Source: Litoditis marina
Taxonomy: Eukaryota; Nematoda; Chromadorea; Rhabditida; Rhabditidae
NCBI GenBank assembly: GCA_964036275.1
Contig: OZ038433.1
Coordinates: 41,201,336 to 41,265,335 of the forward strand
Length of the DNA: 64,000 nt
Direction: 5' to 3'
Shown piece after piece: positions 1-13,200 of the stretch. A program made the position numbers and the translations under genes. Within the stretch, counting starts at the first letter, position 1. Each line of letters begins with the position of its first letter. The notes beneath the pieces are model-generated. The model was not told the DNA's origin. It saw only the letters and a program-made list of their open reading frames with translations, and ran no database searches.

Positions 1-1190
<1,190 letters not shown>

Positions 1191-1192
1191 TT

Positions 1193-1586
1193 GAGTATCG
1201 GAAAGTAAAATTCCCGAAAACAAAATAAAATAATGTATATTTTGAGTTAACTCATGAAAAACGTCAGCGTTTTTCGAAAAACGTTATAAGCTTCAAACGT
1301 AAAACGCGTCTCAAATCAAGTACGCGGCGTACTTGATTTTCGCGTATTACGCCGAAAAAAGTATGGACGATATTTTTGAAGTACGCTACGCCAAAATGTC
1401 GCGTAATACGCCGACGTAAATCGATGATCATGATTTGTACACGAAGTACGCGGGCGTAATACGCCGACGTAAAAAGTATGGACCCTGCCTATAACGTTTT
1501 TCGAAAAACGCTGACGTTTTTCATGAGTTAACTCAAAATATACATTATTTTATATTGTTTTCGTGAATTTTACTTTCCGATACTCA
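1193..1586. mobile_element. MITE-like inverted-repeat element
   Basis: The left arm 1193-1289 and right arm 1490-1586 are near-perfect inverted copies of about 97 bp, ending in TGAGTATCGGAAAG and its complement. The 200-bp centre is rich in ACGCCG/CGTAATACGC motifs. A related CGTAATACGC...AAAAAGTATGGACCCTGCC stretch recurs at about 1812-1862. There is no coding sequence and no clear target duplication, so the superfamily is not assigned. Confidence 0.75.
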
Positions 1587-2438
1587 CAATAATGTGTTCA
1601 TTCAATGTTTGATAAACTTTGAAATTTTGAAAAACTTGGTAGTTTTAGAATTTTAATAAGCTGAAACAATAGAAATCAATAAGAAATCAAACTTCGTTCA
1701 TTTCTGACTAAAATCAGAATAATCAAGTTTATTAACGGGTTGGGTGAACTCGGCGTAATGCAGCGCGTATTACGCCCCGCGTATTAAATCAGGACGTTTT
1801 TACATGCTTGTTGGCGTATTACGCGGGCGTAATACGCGCGCGTAAAAAGTATGGACCCTGCCTTACTTGAACAACTCCTCTACGATCCACCCTCGTGCAA
1901 AGTGGTTTCGTATCCTCGATGCTCGATATCTTCTCCACCACAAAACCACTATTCGTCCTCTTCAACTTTCGGTTGTACCTGGAAAAAAGAGCACTGTAGC
2001 AAATGAGCGATGTTATCAAGCACAACCCGGTCTGGCTTAGGCGCCCCTAAAGTATGTTTTTTTGACCCGTATAGTTAGCTTCTTGTTTGCTTTGAAACTA
2101 ATTCGTACTGAAAGAGGGGTTGCGACTTGAAAAGAGGGGGGTGTTGTGTTGCGAGCTTTCAGCGAAAATGAGAGACCTTTGGCGGTGTATCAACACATTT
2201 ATTTTGAACCCTGGGTTCAATGAATATGAATATTCTAGTTTATTGATTCCCAATAGTTGAAATAGATTCTCACTGATACACCAGGAGGGTCCCACTAGTC
2301 GACAAGAACTATTGCGCTTTTTGATTAAAACACGTGAAAATTAATGATTTTGCATAAAAAGTAGACAGATTTTCTTGTTTCGGTGAAAAAAATAGTTTTC
2401 TGGGGTGTGTGCTAGGGACGCTAATCGAGTCCAAAATT
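1587..2438. other. Intergenic; part-copy of the MITE core only
   Basis: The stretch holds a partial copy of the preceding element's core (1740-1865) and otherwise low-complexity AT-rich DNA. TTTATT at about 2198 and 2237 would read AATAAA on the minus strand and could be the poly(A) signal of the 2439-5549 gene. No gene is seen. Confidence 0.5.
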
Positions 2439-5400
2439 TCAAGTTTCGAGTTCGTCTTTAATAACCGTAGTGTGTGCTGACTTGATGACTCCGGTGCACC
2501 AGTCGCCGACGCTGACTCGGGTCTCCATCCCGTCCAGTCGGAGGTAGTTGAGGGTTATCGATCGACACGAGGGGCACCAGGCCTCGCCCCGCGGACCCGC
2601 CCTTCCCTCGGGGAAGATGCGCGCGATCAGGAACGTATTCTCCCCGTTCGCCTGCAAACAAGTACTACATACACAACGCTTGTTCCTAGTAGCCCTCAAA
2701 TGGCGGCGAATGCTATATGTGACCGAGTTTTTTGGTAACCTTGTTTTGGGATTACCTCAGTAGGTAACCGGTTGGCAACCTAAAATGAAAAACAAACTAC
2801 GTATTCTCCATGTGAGCGCCTGCAACCACGCATTCATACTATAGTAAAGTTGTTCACGGAAAAGTTCCGAAGCAAAATCATAAACTTAGTAATATGTATA
2901 CATCACAGATGATGTCAAGTTTCCGCGAAAACAGCCAAAGGTTCTTGTTTGCCAGGAAATACAGTTTTTGGAACTTGATGGCCGAAATGGAAGCCCGGAG
3001 GATGACAACTCACAATACATTTCATGAGTTCGTCGTCGCCATCATCGCCCCTCGACGGATAATAGGGATTTCCTCTGGAACACCTAGTATTATATATGAT
3101 AGAATTTATATCAAAACTACCACTTGAGAACGTGATCAGCTAACGCCTGTTACCATAACACGTTTGTTTGCCAAAAGTGTTGATCCTTTATTTACACAAA
3201 ATAATGGCACATGCAACCGTAAGCGTTCTCAGGAAATTTCTAATGGTTTCTCAAAGAAGGACCCCTATATATCCCCGAGATCGTTGCATCGCAGTCATGC
3301 AAAAACGATAGTCAATCAACATCAATCATCAAATCATTCAAAAATACTCACCGTGTTGGTGCATTTTGGCGGGAAAATGGTTGCTTTGAATAGTTTGAAT
3401 TGTTTCTTCCATCCCGACCATTTTGCCATTGTTGATTGGGAGTGGAGGTGGACTGTGGCGCGAAGCCCATTTGACCTATTGGTTCGGCCAAAAGTCTTCG
3501 TTCCGCCTCTTGCTGTTTCATCTTCTCCTCCCGTGTTCGCTGGAAGATAGGGGACATTACATTGTCCGTGAGGAAAACATAGCTCGGATAGTGCTATGCT
3601 ACTTGGAAATGATGAAGAAACACAGTTTGTCAGTGTCAGGTCACCCTTGGAATCGCCAATAGCCAAAGTAGTTGGTCAGAAAGAATAGCTACTTTCGGAC
3701 CAAATAATTTAATGCAAAATGTGCCAAGCTAGGAGAATTGAGGGAAGTTAAAAATCAAGTTTACCCATTCCAAAGATAAGATAAAATGGCAGGCGTCCTA
3801 AGCCTGAGCTCCTAGTTCTTAGTTCATACCTTTAATACTAAATTTAGGGATGCCCGATGCCTCTATTCCAAAAGTTGCAAAAAACCACTGGAAGGTAAAA
3901 GGAACAGTTACAGTAAGACAAAGTCAGACGATATTGGACACCTACTCAGAACAAGCGTCGTTGCAAAACAGTAAATTACTGTTTATACAGCGTGGCTGTC
4001 ATATATATTGATTTTTCCCCTCGTCGTCTGACGTTTCTTCGGGGCACACTATATCTCTAGATTTGTTGCAATACAGTTTCGACCAAACGCAAAGTTGTAA
4101 TTAACAGCCTATGGTCTGAGTATTAGTTGAATATAGTACATCGAAAAAAAAGGTATTTCTCAGCAAAAAATATTGAAATGTACACGTACCAGCTCTTCTT
4201 GTATATCTTGTAGACATTGTTGTGATTTGGCGTTGATTTCTAGTTTCTTCGGAATCTCTCCTTCACATATTGAGAATAAAGCCTGCACTTCGTTGGCGAG
4301 TCTCGATCGATCCCTAATCAAAGGGCAGATTAGAAAATGAATGTACATGTTGGTTAGGGTTGACCAAATTCATTTATTGATACATTCCCCCTGTTTTTCA
4401 GAATATCTAGCTGCAGCCACAGATCCCGTTTCTTTGAAGACGAACACTCGATTATTTGATGAGGATGAGCTTTTTTCCACTTTCACGACAAACCTAGTAA
4501 CCATGCTTTTGAAAAAAACTTTGAGAGAATACTTCAGCAATTGAGTGTTTTCTCTTTGTTTTGTTTTCTGAATCAAACCGTGTGAATGTTGGCGTTTTAC
4601 AGAGAGAGAAAACATAGAATTTCGACATAATTTAATCGAAATATTGATGATTATTAAACGAGTTTTGAATAACTTGCCTGTTCTAGCTAAGAGAACGAGC
4701 CATTTTTATTCATGCAATATGGAAATTGACTAACCTAACCACATCGACCTTATACACTGCATCCGGAACTATATGAAAGCTCTCGGGAATCAATATCTTT
4801 CCGAATTCGCGCGACCAAGCACAGTGATCCCTATCTTCCATTAAGGAGCTGAACACAATATTGGTGGACATCTGAAAAGAAATCGAAACATACTATGCTA
4901 GAAGCAAACATTCCTTCAAGGGTACAAGTACAACATTGAGAACAGAAACAAATGAAACCTTCTTGCATAACTCACATGTGAAACCTGATTTTAAGAAAGG
5001 ATGGAAAAAACTGACGAGAAAATAAAAATGTGCCCAAGCACTATAGTCTAGCACGTTTACACCATAGAAAGTCTACCTTGAACCTATAACTATATTCGAA
5101 AACTCATATTCTGAAATACCTTCGTTACTACACTCCCATTAGAAGTGTGACCAAGAGAAACAAGTCCCATGTTGTCATCTTCTACACGTATCGAATCATT
5201 ATCAGGAAGGCATACTCCATCCTGCCTTCTAGACTTCACTTTGAAGGTGAAGATTGTTCCTTCATAGATACTGAAAATAGATGAATATGAGTGTTACTTT
5301 AACACTTTTGATCAAACGAAGTTACCAAATACCCAAAGAGCGTTGAGTTGAGATTGAGAACAGGACGTCAAATACGACTTATGAAAAGTTGTGAACATTA

Positions 5401-5549
5401 TAGCGCAAAACTAACCCTTTATCCTGGGGTACATGAACCGTAACTTCTGATCTATTCGCAGTGAAAAATCCTGTACAATAACTGAAATTCTGTCCGTCCT
5501 GCCGGGCATAATAACAAATCACACGTATGATTTGTCCACCCTCGGCCAT
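2439..5549 (-). CDS. Orphan multi-exon protein, 335 aa, coiled coil and Q/N-rich linker
   Basis: Seven exons on the minus strand: 5416-5549, 5120-5270, 4735-4871, 4190-4313, 3352-3539, 3014-3074, 2439-2651. They sum to 1008 nt (335 aa plus TGA) and every intron phase agrees. The start ATG (5549) lies 4 nt behind a TTTTTCAG acceptor, as expected for a spliced-leader site. In order the product shows two beta-rich segments that share an RQDG motif (residues about 1-95), a segment with EDRDHCAWSREFG, a charged coiled coil (RTREEKMKQQEAERR, spanning two exons), a Q/N/S-rich linker (NQQWQNG, NNSNYSKQ), and a C-terminal exon with GEAWCPSCRS ending KDELET. I do not recognise the family. The WCPSC motif recalls TRP14-type thioredoxins, but the context does not fit and I do not assign it. 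The last intron carries part of a GGTAACC repeat, and the transposon cluster begins about 230 bp upstream of the start. Confidence 0.72.
2717..2795. repeat. Partial GGTAACC-family inverted-repeat element
   Basis: TTTTTTGGTAACC followed by GTAGGTAACCGGTTGGCAACC and CTAAAATGAAAAAC matches the left part of the elements at 9705-9923 and 20256-20468. It is truncated and lies in the last intron of the 2439-5549 gene. Confidence 0.6.
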
Positions 5550-5887
5550 GTAACTGAAAAATACTTATTATAACTACCTACACAGTAATTTTCAAACGTT
5601 TAAAACAAATGGGAAAGAAGGAAAGCGCATTACATTATATTATTACGCAAACCTTCAACACTTTTATATACACTACAACACTACACTGTACTACAAAGAG
5701 CAACCGACTCAGTTAGTTGACATTCGTATAGTATCTGAGCAAGATTCTCATTAAAGTAGGACGATGGCACCAAGGCTCACGGCGTTCTCAACAACAGCTT
5801 TATTAAATAAGGAACGCGCGTCCTCAATTTTAGACGCTCCGCAAATGATTCGCGTGAAAATAAGCGCGATACGCAGCGAATTAGTGC

Positions 5888-7512
5888 GGGACCTACTAAT
5901 TACCGCACCTACCGCACCGCTGAAATACCGCACCGCGATTTGAAAATACCGCACCGTACCGCACCAGCGCAAATTTGCGTATTTTTTCAAAAATTCCAAA
6001 ATCTCGAATTTTGCAGGCAATTGTTCCTAAAGCAGAAATCCTAATCTTTCCTCACTTGAAAACAAACATAGTGATCTCGAGAAAACGTTCTTTCAAACTT
6101 TCTCACTAGAAGACCATACGCTTATACGCTTTCCGTATTGCATTTTCCTTTTCTGTTGGGTAACCCTCATCCCCTCATGTCACTTTCATGAGTTATCGAA
6201 TGTATAGAAGAAGCTGCTCATCATTTCAAAATAAAAGTACTGAGGAGTACCCATGATGATGGCTTTTTCTCCACTACTTAAAACTATGTCATGAACCTCA
6301 GATATACCGTAAAACTAATGAACGCCGGCCTCACCTGACTCAAGTGTGCTTTTCATTTCTAGTTTCTAGAACCGTTTTGAACAGCCGTTTTTGTAACGCT
6401 TCCATCAGTACAAATATATATTATATGTGAATAATACGAGACAGGATGGAACGTATACGTGACCTCGCATTTAGTAACTTAACGGTGATTGATTCTAAAC
6501 GTGAAAATATGTTTTCTTCTATCTGTGTTCATGAGAGCTGGATCTCTGCATCGACAGACAGTTTGCTCCTAACGAAGTCCTAGCTGCTACGACAACAGTT
6601 TTGAGAGATCCGAACTGGCTAACTCTGTAATGATCAACTACTTTGCTGTTGGTCCGACATATTAAATACCGGGCTTGCTTTTTGTTGTTTCAAGAATACC
6701 CTAATTATCGTTATTATCGATGAACTTTTTTGGAAACAGTCGGAAAATATCTTAGATGTAGGCTTCGACGAATATAGTGACCAATTTGCAGTTGAGTATA
6801 GAAAACATTACGCTTAACTTAACTCTTACCAGGGTTTGATATTTTGATCCCTTGCAGGACACGGCGTTCTCAAGAACAGCTTTAATAAATAAGGAACTCG
6901 CGTCCTCGATTTGAGACGCTCCGCAAATGATTCGCGTGAAAATAAGCGCGATACGCAGCGAATTAGTGTTGGCACCGATCCAAATTGCAGTGGGATGCAG
7001 TGTCCCGCCACGAAAACTTTGTGGACGGAGCTCAGTACAAGTTTAATCGCAAAAATTACTGTAGGCGAGAACGCCGTGAGGATTCCCATAATACGGTTCT
7101 CGTTTATTCATTGGCAATGGTTGTCAATTTTAGGCAGAAAACGAAATCCTCTGAATATTTCAGGTTTGAATAGCTCATACTTGCAGAAGAGCTGAAAGTA
7201 TCTCTAGACAAATGAACTGACTGAAAACTATTTTTCGAAACACAATTCAGAATATTTCCACTATTCCTGCAGAAAAAGGAAATAAACTAATTGTGTTCGG
7301 TCATTAAACATCATGTTCAGACTTGCTGTATCTAAAGTGATGAAAAGGATAGGATTTCTGCTTTAGAAACTATTTTTATTGCAAAATTAAAGATTTTGTA
7401 TTTTTTGGAAAAAAAAATACGCAAATTTGCGCTGGTGCGGTACGGTGCGGTATTTTCAAATCGCGGTGCGGTATTTCACCCGGTGCGGTAGGTGCGGTAA
7501 TTAGTAGGTCCC
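5888..7512. mobile_element. 1.6-kb non-autonomous transposon with long TIRs, 9-bp target duplication
   Basis: The element begins GGGACCTACTAATTACCGCACC and ends with its complement. The inverted repeats run about 160 bp (to about 6050 and from about 7345) and are built of repeated ACCGCACC motifs. The direct repeat AATTAGTGC flanks it at 5879-5887 and 7513-7521. A 9-bp duplication with long TIRs suggests a Mutator-like element; 8 bp plus a shared C, hence hAT, is the alternative. No transposase is visible inside, and a complete 219-bp MITE sits at 6860-7078. Confidence 0.85.
6860..7078. mobile_element. 219-bp MITE, intact copy
   Basis: It has 12-bp terminal inverted repeats CACGGCGTTCTC/GAGAACGCCGTG and is flanked by AGGA on both sides (6856-6859 and 7079-7082). 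It is the same family as the split copy that surrounds it. It is non-coding and lies within the 5888-7512 element. Confidence 0.88.
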
Positions 7513-7633
7513 AATTAGTGCTGCGACCATTCCAAATTGCAGTGGGATACAGTGTCCCGCCACGAAAACTTTGTGGACGGAGCTCAATACAAGTTTAATC
7601 GCAAAAATTACTGTAGGCGAGAACGCCGTGGGC

Positions 7634-7715
7634 TGCAGTCCTTTAAACTGCAATACATTTTTCAATTGCAGTTTGAAGGACCGTTGACACGGGATTGGTC
7701 CACATAATCGTCCTT
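7634..7715. mobile_element. Fragment of a GGACGATTATGTGG-type MITE
   Basis: It matches the right part of the element at 16597-16708, including the internal GTCCTTTAAACTGCAATAC palindrome and the terminal TTGGTCCACATAATCGTCC. The left terminus is missing; the fragment abuts the end of the split 219-bp MITE. Confidence 0.65.
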
Positions 7716-8735
7716 CTTTAAGTGCCTCGATCATCTTGCCCCGCTATGCAGACTATACTAATATAAAAAGAATATTGATAACAAAGTTTCTCAGACTGCG
7801 ATCATATCAGAACATTCAATCAGAACGAAAGAGTACAACACGGTGAAATACAGCTCGCACGGATGGGAAAACTGAATGAAACTAAACCCAAAATAAAGAA
7901 TAAAGATGAATATTAATAATATTAATCATAATAACCGCAGTCAGTGTTTTCAAAACACACCTTTTAAAACAAACGCGCTTCATCAGCAAGAGACATAAAA
8001 CCAGGGCGCAAAAAGCTGTAATTTACAGATTTCGTTGTGAATTAACCAAACCACTCTCGATGACATGACGACGAATACACTAAAACTGCTAAAAGAAGCT
8101 TTTTTCTACTGAGCCAACGTCGAAAATTAGGATTCAAACCACAATTGGGGGCATATCCACTAAAATCTCAAAAATTCCGCCAATCGCGCGCAGCGCGAAG
8201 CGCTGCGCAGATTAGTTTTTGATCACAACATTGCGGACTTTCAAAAGTGGTTTTATGCCATTTTCTCAAAAACTCCTGAACGGATTTTTGAGATTTTGAT
8301 GGAAAGAGATAGAGAAGGAAAGGCTTTATCATTGAGCTATTCGATATTTAATGTGCGACCAGTGATCTACAGTTATGCTGAATATCGTCTCGCAAAAATG
8401 TCTTCCGACGGCGGCCGCGTGGCGCGGCGTGGCGCGGCGGCCGCAAAACCGACGAATTTAACCGATTCGTCTGAAATTTGGAATATAGTTAGAAACAGCA
8501 GAGTTATGTGTAAATCTGAAATCTTGGACCAATCGGTTAAAAATGAGTCATTTTATCGCCTTGGAAACATTGCATTTAGCTGCTTTGACAATCACTTCTA
8601 CATGTGCGGAGTGTGCGCAGTGAGCTGTTGTTTCGCCTTTTGGTGGTTTGAATAGATCAAAATATATTGGAAAAACAATTGTGTTAATCCGTAGAGATCC
8701 TGACTACATAAAAAGGTTAATCGAACAAAAACAAA
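7716..8735. other. Repeat-rich intergenic DNA with GC-rich hairpin
   Basis: 8189-8214 is GCGCGCAGCGCGAAGCGCTG, the GC-rich hairpin also found at the end of the composite repeat copies. 8410-8452 is a GGCGGCCGCG-rich palindrome. The open frame 8296-8655 runs through this repeat and I do not accept it as a gene. Confidence 0.5.
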
Positions 8736-8818
8736 AATGCTGTCCGTGAAAGGATTCGAACCCTCGGCCTACTGAACTGTAGTGCGCTGCTCTGCCGACT
8801 GAGCCAAATCGTCACGAA
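8736..8818 (-). pseudogene. tRNA-like sequence, degenerate
   Basis: On the minus strand a clear A box (TGGCTCAGTCGG, 8795-8806), a B box (GGTTCGAATCC, 8752-8762) and a following T run are present. The acceptor stem and anticodon stem do not close properly, with extra bases between acceptor and D arms. It is probably a tRNA pseudogene or the head of a tRNA-derived SINE rather than a working tRNA. Confidence 0.5.
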
Positions 8819-9044
8819 GGAAGAAAAAATGGACGGCGTCACACGTGCGCTGCCCGAAATCAAGGATTGATCACGGTTTCTGAGAGAATGCTTACTAACC
8901 AGAGTTCTAACGCAGTTTATGTTCTGCAAATCAACTTAGTATTCATTGTTACGTTCAAAAAAGTTTAATAATAATTGATTAGATGTTCATTATTTCCTAT
9001 CTATTGATTCATTATTTCCTTCGGAAATATAGAAAATGAGGACA

Positions 9045-9628
9045 ATTTGTATAAAAAAACGATGTAAAGTGAGAGACGATTAGCTTTTGAGATTGAACTG
9101 CATGGAATATAGAAAAGGAGGACAATAACTCAAGAGGGAAATAAAAAATCTAATCTCGCAATTTTCATGATCATCCTGACAGACTGATTCAAAAAATATA
9201 TGCTAAATCTTTTAGAAAAGTCCGCTTACACTAAAAACGTATCTGAAACAAAAATCAGCTATACTGTCAGTCTATCGCACAGTCACGTGAAACATGTTAA
9301 ACACAGCAGAACTCGGAAACGTGAAACGACAAAGTGCACACTTAGGCTATTAGAATGCTAACTTTACATGAATATTCAAGAAACTTATAGTGTACTCTGT
9401 TCTGTTATCATTTTTGAATCAATGGTGATAATCATATTAGGACGTTTCATCTAATTGTTTGCTGCAAGGTTTTTTTCACTGAAAAACAAAATGTTTTTGA
9501 CCCATGAAAATTGCGAGATTAGATTTTTTATTTCCCTCTTGAGTTATTGTCCTCCTTTTCTATATTCCATGCAGTTCAATCTCAAAAGCTAATCGTCTCT
9601 CACTTTACATCGTTTTTTTATACAAATG
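9045..9628. mobile_element. Inverted-repeat element with 125-bp arms
   Basis: The arms 9045-9169 and 9502-9628 are nearly perfect inverted copies (ATTTGTATAAAAAAACGATG at the outer edge, CAATTTTCATG at the inner edge). The 330-bp centre contains one copy of the 120-bp dispersed repeat (9258-9378). It is non-coding. Confidence 0.78.
9258..9378 (-). repeat. 120-bp CACGTGACTGTGC dispersed repeat, copy 1
   Basis: One of six copies of a short repeat in this window. On its plus orientation it runs from ATTCTAATGAGGAATCG, through CACGTTTCTGAGTTCTGCTG, to TTTCACGTGACTGTGC. It is non-coding and lies inside the 9045-9628 element. Confidence 0.75.
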
Positions 9629-9704
9629 TTATATTGTTTCACACAGTCAAAAACTATGTCTCGAATTTCTCATCGAATGTCGTGGAGGTGAATTCTATAT
9701 ATAT

Positions 9705-9923
9705 CTAACCGGCTTTTTAGGTAACCTAACCTTTTTTGGTAACCCCTTTTTCAGGTTACCTCAGTAGGTAGCCGGATGGTAACCTAAAATCAAAAACCGG
9801 TTACCTGTTTTTCTAAGGCAAAATGTTGTTTTTACCGTTACTTCGAACGGTAACCGGATTTTAGTTCTAGGTTACTCAAAAAGATTACCAAAAAAGGGTT
9901 AGGTTACCTGAAAACCCGGTTAG
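9705..9923. mobile_element. GGTAACC-family MITE, copy 1
   Basis: Terminal inverted repeats CTAACCGG..TTTTAGGTAACC and GGTTACCTGAAAACCCGG bound a 219-bp element with internal palindromic GGTAACCGG motifs. The same family occurs at 20256-20468 and, truncated, at 2717-2795. Confidence 0.75.
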
Positions 9924-10292
9924 TTGTAGAATTGGCCTGCCGTGGAAGTCCATATCAGATCGGTAATGACTATGATTGCATAAGAATAGACGCAGTTCAT
10001 CTACCCAATGTGGAGAACTACATTTCACTGATACACACACATATTTATCAAATATACTTTATACAGCAGAACCTTAAACAGTAAAGGGTGCAGAAAAAAA
10101 CATAAATGGTTTTCTGATCATAAAAGCAAGCTAGTTTGACAAGGTACAGTCATATTGAATGGATTTGCAAATATGGGAAGTAATCAGTAAGAGAGTTTAC
10201 CAGTTTACACAGAAGAAAAACCAAAGTTGGAACCGACCGGCAGTAAATAAATGAGATCTATCAACGCTCATGAACATCTTGTTTTATCGGAT

Positions 10293-13200
10293 TCATGACC
10301 GTAAACATTTCCAGATGGCAATAAGCAGACAAATTGCCAATAAAAATGGTAGTGCGTAGATGCGAATGGGGCTGAACATCTCCAGGTTCGTGGTCGGTGA
10401 CGAGACCAAACCACACATCTGAAAATAGACTGATTGTTTGGACTGTGATTGGTTTTGGAGTTTTCAGGATTTCTGTTGCGTCACGCGGATTATAAATGAA
10501 TGTGAACATTAATCAGCGGACCACCAAATTTTTTAATATATTTTTGTTGTTTCTTCCACTTATTTCTCTCTTCCTATATGAGAGCGCTTACGAAATCAAA
10601 CTACAGCAAACATTTCGAGCACGTGAGAGTACAAATACGATTCCACTCAAGTTTATGTATATATTGCGTGTAATCTTCGGAAATGTTTCCAGATTGAAAA
10701 AGTGGTTCGCACCTCCTTAACCTCTCGCTTAGTCTTCAATACTTTGTGGGCGTGATTTCGTGCCAAATCCGCGACAGAACAGGGGGAACCACACAGCGGA
10801 ATCGGAATCGAAGTCGGGTCCACATCTGTGTTGTTTCTGAAGAAGACCTGCAAAAAGGAAGTTAACTAACTGCCCCATGACATTTTTATACATCTAGTTA
10901 ACTGTTATTAAAGTTCAAATGAAAACTAGCAAATTGTTCATATCTGCTGTGCTTGTATTTCAAAATCAAATCAAAATCAAATATTTATTACACAGTGTGT
11001 AATAACGGAACGAAAGTTTGAAACGCGAAAATTTGCCAAAAGAGAATGGTGAAAAGAACATAGAAAAAATATATAATAATGTTGTATACATTCTATACTA
11101 AAGCGACTGTTCTGAAAAATGTTCTAACTTAGCTATCGTATCAATACCACAACCGCTGGGCTGTATTTCGAGACAGCATATATTTGTTGATTTCAAAAGG
11201 TATGTCTTCACTGGGAATGATTCAAATAATACTACCTTCCCCCAACTTTCTTAGAGCTGATATATGTTTATAGTTACTACCACCACCTAAGTTTCTCAGA
11301 GTTGATATATAATTGTAGTTACTACCACCACCTAAGTTTCTCAGAGTTGATATATATTTGTAGTTTCTAACTCCACCTAAGATTCTCATAGTTGACATAG
11401 ATTTGTAGTTCCTACCATTTTGATACTGCTGCATGTTCTGGGGCTAATTAGAAAGTTTGGCTTGTTTGTAGGCCAAACGTTCGACCCCTCGCTGGTCACT
11501 TTTCATATGACGTGCTTACGGATCAAAATAAAAGCAAACCTTGTTCACCAAACTACACACCTCTACGAAATATTGCGAGTCTTCCGAATAAATCTCCATG
11601 ATGAAGGCACTTGCGTAGGGGGGCATTCGATCATTCATAACCCCCAATAGGCTCATCAGGCTCATTTGAATGGTGTCGTGCTGAAGTTCGAGGTTTATAA
11701 CAAGAACAATTGAGATAATCAGTGACCGTATTCACCGAGTAAATTCACCTTTTCGTGGAACGTTGCCACTAGAGTGCTAATAGTGTGGTGAGCAGGGACC
11801 TCAACAAGGCCTCAATGAGGTTTTTCCACTTATACTCGAAGTATCACTTTAATATTCCGGGACCGGTTTTTGCCTTGAGCTTCAAGATAATTATATAGGT
11901 TTTTTCCAACCGTTGGGGACAGCGTACGGTCAGTTTGGTATGGAACGGGGTTTGGCAAGCGCCCAGCTCATCTGCGTGTCTTTGATCTACACACTCTCTC
12001 CTCTGATGGCAAGTAATCAACAACCGCTTGCCACACATCGCTCAACCAATCGAGCCCTTAGCTGTCTTTCTCGGAAAAATGGCGTACAGCAAAAATACAG
12101 AACCAAGCTACAAACCACGGAGCACATTCTTTCACGTGAAAATTATTTATAGATTTAGACGGAGGAGAGAAGAACTTACAGCGGAGTACCATATCATTTT
12201 TCTTGGCTTCGTTTGCCTTTGTTCCGCAACCGCTAACGCTGTCTCTATCCACTGATTCAGCAAATATCCACCGTAGTACTGAAATATAGAGGAAACAACT
12301 AATTGATTGAAATAGTCATTTTATGAACTGCAATTATTCAGTTCATAGAATAGACCTGAAACACGGACTACGGTATGATTTTACCTGGGCAACTTCTTCT
12401 GACGCATACTCGTTGAACAGACGAATTTTCCTCAGCTCGGTTATTATTTCCATTGTACTTCTGTTGCCGTGGTGGGAATATTTTTTGAACACCCAATCTG
12501 GTTGCAAATCCGTCAGATTGTGGATGAGCTGGAACGGAATTGGGATAAACAGAAAGGCAAGAGGTAGTGAAAACAAATTAAGGTATTTGACGTTAGTCCC
12601 AGTGTAAAGTAGAAAAAATTAGGAAGGTGGAGCGGACATCAAAGATCACACCATTTCAATTGAACACAACATAGTGCACTACTCGAATAGAACACTGATA
12701 AACTAACTTAAGATAGTTAGCCTACACATTCATATCTTATTGAAAATTGGCTCTCCGCAATCCAACCTCTCTGTGAATATTGTAAACGTTGTCAACGATT
12801 GCGTAGTTCAAGCTCGTGACTCCAGTGACCTCCGCCAAAAGATGGAAAACATCGGAATACCTAGAACATTGGGATGAGTGAAACGAAAACCATAAAATAA
12901 TCAAACAAATCAGCAACAAGTTCCATGTTAACGTCATTAGGTTGGCAAACCAGCTCCAAACGAAGAAACGCATAGTTTTGGCGCGCAAGCAGAAAATCAT
13001 GAGAAACAGGACGTGCAAAAATTGTCATGAGAAGTACACAAACATCTCATGCGACAAACGACCTCTCAAGGCTGTACCAGTAGTGTACATTAGGGTTGTT
13101 AATCAATTCCAAAAAATCAAGTCAATTCCAATTCCAATTCTTTTTCGTTTCTCAAAAACCACTCAATTCCAATCCCAATTCTTTTTCAATTCTCGAAAAC

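Larger units (their letters stand above)
5778..7630. mobile_element. 219-bp MITE (CACGGCGTTCTC ends), split by a later insertion
   Basis: The left half is 5778-5887 and the right half 7513-7630. They match, in order, the intact copy at 6860-7078. The ends are CACGGCGTTCTC and GAGAACGCCGTG. Flanking GGCT occurs on both sides (5774-5777 and 7631-7634), a 4-bp target duplication. The interruption at 5888-7512 is a separate element with its own target duplication. Confidence 0.88.

Noticed and set aside
2458..2661. 67-codon frame overlapping the last exon of the orphan gene
   Set aside because: Alternative frame of a GC-rich coding exon; the phase-0 frame joins the upstream exons and ends in a stop.
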